A stretch of DNA of 34,572 bases from Prevotellaceae bacterium (GTDB taxonomy: Bacteria; Bacteroidota; Bacteroidia; Bacteroidales; UBA932): positions 1-34,572 of the forward strand of contig JAITGD010000008.1 of assembly GCA_031280885.1 (NCBI GenBank). The letters run 5' to 3'. The notes under the pieces were generated by a model. It did no database searches and was not told the origin of the DNA. It saw nothing but the letters and a program-made list of their open reading frames with translations. Shown in pieces: positions 27,854 to 34,572 of this stretch (positions are counted from its first letter, which is position 1; the number at the start of each line of letters is the position of its first letter). The translations under genes and the position numbers were made by a program.

Positions 27854-28372
27854 TTAATTATTCGTCGAGCAATTCCCTCCGTCAAGCCGCCGTCGAGATC
27901 GGTTAAAAATATACCTGTCGAGGCCGAAAACATGCCATGTAGGGAAAACATACAGCACCGTAAGAGCCGCAATTTCAACCAGATTCTTGTCGATCCAAAG
28001 ATACGAGCCTTCGCGCGGAAGGATGTATTCCGACCCCACAAAAGGTGGGTGCGAGAGATAATAAAGCGTCAGCATCCCGATGGCGCCGGCAATGGCAAAG
28101 CGAGTAAAACATCCCGCAATAAGCCCAAAACCAACGAGAATCAAGCCCCATTCGTTGATAATGTTCACCGTGTCGAGCAGATTTTGATTCGATGCAATCG
28201 CCCGAAAAGGCTCTGAAAACCAGCCTTGAGAATCGGAAAGATAAGCAAGCGAAGTCCATTTCGGATTGATCACTTTAACCACTCCTTCGTAAAAAAAGTG
28301 CCAGCCGATACTCATCCTAAGCGCCAGGAGGAGTGCTGTTTGCGTTCCTGTGTAAGTTTTTGTACAATTCAT
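27854..28372 (-). CDS. DoxX-family membrane protein
   Basis: ALLLALRMSIGWHFFYEGVVKVINPKWTS...LILVGFGLIAGCFTRFAIAGAIGMLTLYYLSHPP. Confidence 0.8.
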   Translation of the reverse strand: MNCTKTYTGTQTALLLALRMSIGWHFFYEGVVKVINPKWTSLAYLSDSQGWFSEPFRAIASNQNLLDTVNIINEWGLILVGFGLIAGCFTRFAIAGAIGMLTLYYLSHPPFVGSEYILPREGSYLWIDKNLVEIAALTVLYVFPTWHVFGLDRYIFNRSRRRLDGGNCSTNN

Positions 28373-28416
28373 CTATATTTTAAATAACGGTTTTATATTA
28401 TTCGTAAAAATCGCGG

Positions 28417-28424
28417 CAAAAATA
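28417..28424 (-). promoter_or_regulatory. Putative -7 element for DoxX-Gfo/Idh unit
   Basis: TATTTTTG (- strand), 44 bp upstream of DoxX start. Confidence 0.45.
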
Positions 28425-28514
28425 CAATTTTTTTTTACACACGTGCGAAATATTAAATCGAAGTACCATAATGGCGTGTAGTTCACATCAATATTATTGT
28501 TAATTGAATGTCGG

Positions 28515-29058
28515 AGTAATTGCAAGCCCCGCGGTAGAAACATTTTATTAACCGTAGGCTTCGGCCTACGGCCAGCCGATATATAATCCTCCCCAAAGTC
28601 CCGCAGGGACGGCACTTAATAATATTTATTATCAAGTGTCGTCCCTGCGGGACTTTGGGACAGTGTGTATATCTGCTGTCCGTAGGCTAAAGCCTACGGT
28701 TAATAAAGTGTAGTCCCTGCGGGACTTTCATACGTCGCTGCAAACAATTAAATTAGAGCTTCATCTATAATCAATTTTATGACAAAGGCCTTCAATTTAA
28801 CATTTAGCCAATGTTTATATTCCTCTGAAATAAAAGGCTGAGTAATCGCAAGCCGCCCCGCAGGGGCGACACTTTATTAACCGTAGGCTTTAGCCTACGG
28901 CAGGCGTCCACCTCTTCACGGCGCCAAGTCCCGCAGGGACGGCACTTAATAATATTTATTATCAAGTGTCGTCCCTGCGGGACTTTGGGACAGTGTGTAT
29001 ATCTGCTCTCCGTAGGCTAAAGCCTGCGGTTAATAAAGTGTAGTCCCTGCGGGACTTT
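28515..29058. repeat. Two tandem copies (~330-bp offset) of a composite hairpin repeat module
   Basis: 28596-28728 and 28926-29058 are 133-bp direct repeats with two visible substitutions; similarity extends left to gagtaaTtgcaagcc (28515) / gagtaaTcgcaagcc (28840). Confidence 0.9.
28595..28656. repeat. 62-nt hairpin within module copy 1 (matching copy near 28925-28986)
   Basis: AAAGTCCCGCAGGGACGGCACTTaATAATATTTATTATcAAGTGTCGTCCCTGCGGGACTTT; 23-bp arms with one mismatch plus inner 6-bp stem. Confidence 0.88.
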
Positions 29059-29141
29059 CTTGCTTACACCCGCAGAAATCTTTGGCATCCGAAGTTTATT
29101 TATTAAAAATCGCCAAAAATCGTGTGGCAAGCGAAGTCCGT

Positions 29142-29305
29142 GTGTGGAAACTGCGCCACACTGTGTGGCACGAAAACCTCGCGTGTGGAAATCGCGCCAC
29201 ACTGTTTGGCGCAAAAACCCCACGTGTGGAAATTACGCCAAACAGTGTGGCGCAAAAACCCCGCGTGTGGAAATCGCGCCACACTGTGTAGCGATAAAAT
29301 CTTGC
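29142..29305. repeat. 41-bp tandem repeat, 4 units, each with an internal 17-19 bp palindrome
   Basis: gtgtggaaa unit starts at 29142, 29183, 29224, 29265; palindromes such as GCGCCACACTGTTTGGCGC (29194-29212). Confidence 0.9.
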
Positions 29306-29352
29306 ATAAGGGAGCCGTTTTAAACCGTTTGAGGTGAAAAATATCTCACACA

Positions 29353-29383
29353 GAAGCCGCCCCAAATGGTTTGGGGCGGCTTC
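29353..29383. terminator. Strong hairpin downstream of xylulokinase gene
   Basis: GAAGCCGCCCCAAA tgg TTTGGGGCGGCTTC, 14-bp perfect stem. Confidence 0.7.
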
Positions 29384-29452
29384 AAAATGTAATCTTTACC
29401 GAAAATAAAAGTTTGGAGGCTAAATATATAGACATCCAAAGGTCATTAAGCC

Positions 29453-30931
29453 TTATTTCGACACGTGCTGCAACCAGCGTTGATACGCTTCGTCGGTTTG
29501 CTTGAGGTGCTTTTCTTCGGGATTGACCGTTATCAGTTTTTTCAGCGTAGCGAAGGCTTCGGCTTCGTTGGCATAGATTCCGGCGCCGATTCCTGCTCCG
29601 CGTGCAGCGCCGATAGAACCGTCAGTATTATATAGTTCTATGCTTGCTCCGGTGATGTTCGATAGAGTTTGCCGAAATATCGGGCTGAGGAAAAGGTTTG
29701 CGTGTCCGGCGCGTATTGTTTTGGTTTCGATTCCCATATCGTTCATTATTTCCATTCCGTATTTAAATGAGAATGCTACGCCTTCCTGCGCTGCTCGTAT
29801 CAGATGCGGCTTCTGATGTCGGACGAAGTTTATTCCGTGTATCGAGCATCCTGGTTCGCTGTTACAAAGCACTCGTTCAGCGCCATTTCCAAAAGGTACT
29901 ATGCTTAATCCTTCGGAGCCAGGAGCCACCGTTTCGGCCAGCTCGTTCATCTCGGCGTATCCAATTCCTTCGGGGGCTATGTTGTTCTTAATCCATGCGT
30001 TGAGTATAGCCGTTCCGTTGATGCAGAGCAGCACTCCAACGCGGGTTTGCAGTGGCGAGTGGTTCACATGCGCAAAGGAGTTTACGCGCGATTTTGGGTC
30101 GTACTTTGCTTCCCCGTTCACTCCGTACACCACACCGGATGTTCCGGCTGTTGCTGCAACTTCTCCCGGATGAAGCACGTTGAGCGATAGTGCATTGTTT
30201 GGTTGATCGCCTGCTCGATAGCTTATTGGCGTTCCGGCAAAGAGGCCGAGTTCGCTTGCAGCTTCGGGGGTGAGACGTCCTTGTATTCCGAAGGTTGGCA
30301 CGATTCGCGGGATGTGCGCGGGGTCGAATCCGAAGTAATCGTACAGGAACTTTGCCGGCTCGTTTCGTGTGAAATCCCAGGCAATTCCTTCCGAAAGTCC
30401 CGAAGCCGTAGTGCAGGCTTCGCCGGTCATGCGCATTGCGAGATAATCGCCCGGCAGCATACAGTAGCGAATCCTCGCGTAGTTTTCGGGTTCATGTTCG
30501 CGAACCCATGCCAACTTGCTCAGGGTAAAGTTTCCGGGCGAGTTCAGCAGATGTTTCAGGCAGGTTTCGGCGCCAAGCGTGTCGAAGGCTTTTTCGCCGT
30601 AGGGAACTGCGCGGCTGTCGCACCAGATTATCGAGTCGCGAATCGCCCTACCCTCTTCATCTGCAAGCACAAGGCCGTGCATTTGGTACGATATTCCGAT
30701 TGCTTTGATCTGGCACGGGGCGGCTCGCGATTCGCCGATAAGCGACTGTGTTGCAAGCTTTAGATTGTCCCACCAGAGGTCGGGGGCTTGTTCAGCCCAG
30801 CCGGTTTTTACTGATTTAAATCCCATTTCTTTTTTGGGAAAAAATGCGCTCGCCACCGCATCGCCTGTTTGTATATTCACCAAACTTGCTTTTATCGACG
30901 AGCTTCCAATGTCGTAACCGAGTAAGTACAT
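29453..30931 (-). CDS. xylB: Xylulokinase / FGGY-family carbohydrate kinase
   Basis: YLLGYDIGSSSIKASLVNIQTGDAVAS...GISYQMHGLVLADEEG...IIWCDSRA...GLSEGIAWDF. Confidence 0.85.
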   Translation of the reverse strand: MYLLGYDIGSSSIKASLVNIQTGDAVASAFFPKKEMGFKSVKTGWAEQAPDLWWDNLKLATQSLIGESRAAPCQIKAIGISYQMHGLVLADEEGRAIRDSIIWCDSRAVPYGEKAFDTLGAETCLKHLLNSPGNFTLSKLAWVREHEPENYARIRYCMLPGDYLAMRMTGEACTTASGLSEGIAWDFTRNEPAKFLYDYFGFDPAHIPRIVPTFGIQGRLTPEAASELGLFAGTPISYRAGDQPNNALSLNVLHPGEVAATAGTSGVVYGVNGEAKYDPKSRVNSFAHVNHSPLQTRVGVLLCINGTAILNAWIKNNIAPEGIGYAEMNELAETVAPGSEGLSIVPFGNGAERVLCNSEPGCSIHGINFVRHQKPHLIRAAQEGVAFSFKYGMEIMNDMGIETKTIRAGHANLFLSPIFRQTLSNITGASIELYNTDGSIGAARGAGIGAGIYANEAEAFATLKKLITVNPEEKHLKQTDEAYQRWLQHVSK

Positions 30932-30983
30932 ATCAATTGAATTAAATTAAATTTTTGAAGTCGGATGTAATTAAATAACTCCG

Positions 30984-30991
30984 CAAAGTTA
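30984..30991 (-). promoter_or_regulatory. Putative -7 element for xylB
   Basis: TAACTTTG (- strand) followed by CGG. Confidence 0.5.
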
Positions 30992-31034
30992 ATTGAATTA
31001 TAATTATGCTTGCTTGCGCTACAAAATTTTATTT

Positions 31035-31042
31035 TACCTTTG
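31035..31042 (+). promoter_or_regulatory. Putative -7 element for GH92 gene
   Basis: TACCTTTG with a TTGC about 18 bp upstream. Confidence 0.55.
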
Positions 31043-31109
31043 CCCTCTGATATGTTCGAGAGAAATATCGGTATGTAGATGTATATCAAATTTAAATATC
31101 AGTAACACA

Positions 31110-33362
31110 ATGAAAAAATATCGATTTTTGACTTTACTTTTGATGCTTTCGGTCGTTTTTGCGACGTGTCGTGATTTGGGCGACGAGGATTATACTCTTT
31201 TCGTTGATCCATACATCGGTTCGGGCGGTCACGGGCATGTTTTTGTGGGCGCCAGCGCTCCTTTTGGCGCCGTTCAGCTTGGCCCGAACAATATTCACAA
31301 GGGTTGGGACTGGTGCTCTGGATATCACTATTCTGACAGTATTTTGATTGGTTTTTCGCATACTCATCTCAGCGGAACCGGATGCACCGAGCTTGGAGAC
31401 GTGATGCTTATGCCATACCTTGGCGATGTGCGCACTTCGATTGGAAATCAGAATAATATCGACGGGGCGTATTCCTCCTACTATCGGCACGAAAACGAAG
31501 CGGTGGCTCCGGGCTATTATTCGCTTGAGATGGAGAACGGAGTTAAGGTGGAATTGACTGCAAGCGAGCGAGTTGGATTTCATAAATATCTTTTTCCAAA
31601 GGATGGCGAGAGGCATGTGATGATTAATCTCAAGGACGGAAATGGCGATCGAGCGGTGGATACTTACATCAAACTTATTGACGAATATACAGTGGAAGGC
31701 CACAGATTTTCAAAGGCTTGGTCGCCATATCATGAGGTTTATTTTACTTTGAAAAGCGATAAGCCCATTGCTCGTCTTTTGGTTTTTGAGGATGATGAGC
31801 CTGTGGGCGAAAACGAGGCGAAGGGGCGAGCATCGAAGGGTGTGTTATCGTTTAAAGAGCCTTTAAATAAGATACATATAAAGACGGGGATTTCATCGGT
31901 AAGTTGCGCAAATGCTGCGGCAAATATCGAAGCTGAAATTCCTCATTGGGATTTCGATAAAACACTGTCGCAGACTAAGAAGAAGTGGAACGACGAGTTG
32001 TCGAAAGTTAAACTCGAAACAAAGGATGGCGTTGCTAAACGGATTTTTTATACCGCTATGTATCACGCATGTATAGCTCCGACGATGTATTGCGACGTAA
32101 ACGGAGAATTTCGCGGAAACGATAGAAAAGTTTATTCCGACAAAGGGTTTGTGAACTATTCTACTTTTTCGCTTTGGGATACTTATCGCACTGCACATGA
32201 GCTTTATACGCTGATACAACCGGAGAGGGTTAATGATTTTGTAAATTCGATGCTCGGCATATTTGATCAGCAGGGCAAACTTCCGATCTGGCCTTTGGTT
32301 GGCGGCGAAACCAATCAGATGCCGGGCTACAGCGCGGTTCCTGTCATTGCCGACGCTTATCTCAAAGGTTTTACGGGTTTTGACGCCGAGCGCGCTTTTA
32401 ATGCGATGAAAACTTCGGCTACATATCCGCGCCAAAACGGGGTGAATTATGTGATGGAAAAGTCTTATATTCCATGCGATAAGGTGTATGAAGCAACTTC
32501 CATCGGCATGGAATACGCCGTTGATGATTGGGGGATAGCTGCAATGGCCAAACGCATGGGCAAGGATGATGATTTCGAGTATTTTGCACGTCGAGCCAAT
32601 TACTATAAAATGTATTTCGACACTTCGATATCTTTCATCCGTCCTCGAATGGATGACGGTTCGTGGCGCACGCCGTACAATCCAATTAAATCAGAGCATT
32701 ATACGGGTGATTTTTGCGAAGGAACCGGCTGGCAATACACCTTTTTCGTTCCTCATGATCCCGAAGGGCTTATCGAGCTGTTTGGAGGCGACGAGAAGTT
32801 TGAAATAAAACTCGATTCGCTGTTTACCGTAACAGGAGATATGGGCGAAAAGGCTTCGGCCGATATCACCGGACTTATAGGTCAATACGCTCACGGTAAC
32901 GAACCAAGCCATCATGTGGCGTATCTCTATGGATTTGCTGGGCGCCAATGGAAAACAGCCGAAAAGGTGCGATTCATACTCGACGAGTTTTATACCGATA
33001 AGCACGATGGAATTATTGGAAATGAGGATTGTGGACAGATGTCGGCTTGGTATATAATGTCGTGTTTCGGATTTTATCCTGTAAATCCCTCAAATGGAAT
33101 TTATGTTTTCGGAAGTCCGCGATTTGAAAAGATGTCAATAAACGTGGGGCAGGGAAAAACATTTGAAATAGAGACTGTAAACCACAGCGCCGAAAATATC
33201 TACATACAGTCGGTCGAATTGAACGGCAAAGCGTACAATAAGGGCTACATCCGTCATAGCGACATAGTTAATGGCGGCAGTCTGAAATATGTGATGGGCA
33301 ATAAAGCAAATCCGGATTTCGGCTCCTCGATAGACGACCGTCCGAAATCGTTTTTATTTTAG
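31110..33362 (+). CDS. GH92-family glycosidase (alpha-mannosidase-like), probable lipoprotein
   Basis: MKKYRFLTLLLMLSVVFATC lipobox-like; YTLFVDPYIGSGGHGHVFVGASAPFGAVQLGPNN...GFSHTHLSGTGCTELGDVMLMP...GNEDCGQMSAWYIMSCFGFYPVNPSNGIYVFGSPRF. Confidence 0.93.
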   Translation: MKKYRFLTLLLMLSVVFATCRDLGDEDYTLFVDPYIGSGGHGHVFVGASAPFGAVQLGPNNIHKGWDWCSGYHYSDSILIGFSHTHLSGTGCTELGDVMLMPYLGDVRTSIGNQNNIDGAYSSYYRHENEAVAPGYYSLEMENGVKVELTASERVGFHKYLFPKDGERHVMINLKDGNGDRAVDTYIKLIDEYTVEGHRFSKAWSPYHEVYFTLKSDKPIARLLVFEDDEPVGENEAKGRASKGVLSFKEPLNKIHIKTGISSVSCANAAANIEAEIPHWDFDKTLSQTKKKWNDELSKVKLETKDGVAKRIFYTAMYHACIAPTMYCDVNGEFRGNDRKVYSDKGFVNYSTFSLWDTYRTAHELYTLIQPERVNDFVNSMLGIFDQQGKLPIWPLVGGETNQMPGYSAVPVIADAYLKGFTGFDAERAFNAMKTSATYPRQNGVNYVMEKSYIPCDKVYEATSIGMEYAVDDWGIAAMAKRMGKDDDFEYFARRANYYKMYFDTSISFIRPRMDDGSWRTPYNPIKSEHYTGDFCEGTGWQYTFFVPHDPEGLIELFGGDEKFEIKLDSLFTVTGDMGEKASADITGLIGQYAHGNEPSHHVAYLYGFAGRQWKTAEKVRFILDEFYTDKHDGIIGNEDCGQMSAWYIMSCFGFYPVNPSNGIYVFGSPRFEKMSINVGQGKTFEIETVNHSAENIYIQSVELNGKAYNKGYIRHSDIVNGGSLKYVMGNKANPDFGSSIDDRPKSFLF

Positions 33363-33410
33363 AATCAGGATTTCAGGAACCAAGAGCCAGGATTTTTAGA
33401 ATAAAGAGTT

Positions 33411-34572
33411 TCATCTCCAGCTTTTGATAAAGAACAAAAGAATCAATCCGTAGATTTCTAAACGTCCGGTAATCATCAGGATAGTCAGCATCAATTTACC
33501 TAATGGATTGAGAAGGTCGTAGTTACTTAGCGAGCCGAACATGCCGAATCCGGCTCCGCCGTTGGATATCGAAGCCAGCGAAACCGAAAATGCCGACATC
33601 AAATCAATGTCGGTCAAGCTGAGTACTATGGTGGAAATGAAGGTTATCAGCAGGAAAAAAAGCATGAACAGGGTGATGGAATATCCGGTTTCGTCGTCGA
33701 TAATATGGTTGCCGATTTTTACCGGTACTACGGCGTTTGGATGTTGCTGTTTTTTGACCTGCGCTTTTAGCGATCTGATGAAAATCAGGAATCTATCGAC
33801 TTTAATTCCTCCGACGGTTGAGCCGGCGCAACCTCCCTGAAGCATGAAAAATAGCAGTAAAAGAATTGAAAACGAGGGCCATACTGAGGAGTCGGAGGAG
33901 GCGTATCCGGTGGTTGTGATAACGGATATAACCTGAAATGAGCCTTGCATAAGCGATTCGCCGAAGGATGAAAATTGCCCTGAAATCCAAAGATTTAAAC
34001 TGACAAGTATGAGACCCGCAGCTATTGATAGCATGTAATAACGTACTACGGGAGAACGTAATAGAGAGCCTGAACGACGTACGAAGGTCGAATACAACAA
34101 TCCGAAGTGAATACCCGACATCATCATAAAGAACATTATAAGTATCTGAACAAGTGGGGTAAATGATGCGATGCTGTCGTTTTTTGTTGAAAATCCGCCT
34201 GTAGCTATTGTCGAAAAAGCGTGATTAATAGCATCAAACCAATTCATTCCGGCAATTTTGAGCATGATAAAGCAAAGCAAAGTGCCGGCAATGTAAACCG
34301 AGAGGATAACGTGTATGGTTTCCTGCGCTTTATACACAAAATTATCCTTAGCCAGCGAGGACATTTCGAGTTTCGACAGCCTCATCTTGTTCATTCTCAT
34401 GGCCGGAGCTACAAGAAGCGCGAAGAGAACTACGCCAACGCCACCCATCCATTGGGTAAACGAGCGGAAAAAGAGGATGCTACGAGGTAAAGATTCGATA
34501 TTTTGCAAAATAGTAGCTCCTGTGGTTGTGTATCCCGAAACGCTTTCGAACCAGGCGTCGAGCACACTAAAT
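33411..34572 (-). CDS. trkH: TrkH-family potassium uptake protein (partial; N-terminus beyond window)
   Basis: LDAWFESVSGYTTTGATILQNIESLPRSILFFRSFTQWMGGVGVVLFALL...GGCAGSTVGGIKVDRFLI; frame remains open to the window edge. Confidence 0.88.
   Translation of the reverse strand, partial: FSVLDAWFESVSGYTTTGATILQNIESLPRSILFFRSFTQWMGGVGVVLFALLVAPAMRMNKMRLSKLEMSSLAKDNFVYKAQETIHVILSVYIAGTLLCFIMLKIAGMNWFDAINHAFSTIATGGFSTKNDSIASFTPLVQILIMFFMMMSGIHFGLLYSTFVRRSGSLLRSPVVRYYMLSIAAGLILVSLNLWISGQFSSFGESLMQGSFQVISVITTTGYASSDSSVWPSFSILLLLFFMLQGGCAGSTVGGIKVDRFLIFIRSLKAQVKKQQHPNAVVPVKIGNHIIDDETGYSITLFMLFFLLITFISTIVLSLTDIDLMSAFSVSLASISNGGAGFGMFGSLSNYDLLNPLGKLMLTILMITGRLEIYGLILLFFIKSWR

Noticed and set aside
28373-28615. 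80-aa ORF upstream of DoxX (- strand) and 62-aa ORF at 13076-13264
   Set aside because: Both translate the GTCCCTGCGGGAC/CCGTAGGC repeat elements; better explained as noncoding repeats.
29142-29305. Possible CRISPR array (repeated palindromic units)
   Set aside because: All 41 bp of each unit is conserved with no unique spacers; only four units; no cas genes in the window.
29017-29365. Five overlapping ORFs of 68-89 aa around the 41-bp repeats
   Set aside because: They come from a stop-free tandem repeat whose period is not a multiple of three; openness in several frames on both strands is not evidence for coding.

Overview
This is an ordinary-looking chromosomal window from a Bacteroidetes (probably Bacteroidales) genome. 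It is mostly housekeeping and metabolic genes: pruA, a bile acid:Na+ symporter-family gene, pyrH-frr-fabD, an overlapping thiamin cluster tenA-thiD-thiS-tenI-thiE-thiG-thiH, a DUF6261-like gene, a HAD hydrolase, sppA, a TPR histidine kinase with an OmpL47-like surface protein, tmk, glyS, a flavodoxin-fold NAD(P)H oxidoreductase, ahcY, tRNA-Lys(CTT), Gfo/Idh + DoxX, xylulokinase, GH92 and a partial trkH. A partial BACON/Big2/LRR surface protein lies at the left edge. Many genes follow a Bacteroidetes-type TAnnTTTG -7 motif. The unexplained structure is in the intergenic and low-annotation DNA: (i) an octamer cluster (AATGAGGT/ACCTCATT, 9 copies in inverted arrangement) at 1287-1472; (ii) a nested inverted-repeat region at 12.9-13.4 kb, with related ~330-bp tandem copies at 28.5-29.06 kb; (iii) a perfectly phased 42-bp tandem repeat at 13883-14260, readable in two + frames, directly upstream of the DUF6261-like gene; (iv) a 41-bp tandem repeat with a palindrome in each unit at 29142-29305; (v) short dispersed repeats placed at or just after stop codons. 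I found no CRISPR-Cas, integrase, transposase, reverse transcriptase or recognisable defence system. All family assignments come from reading the translated sequences; no searches were run.
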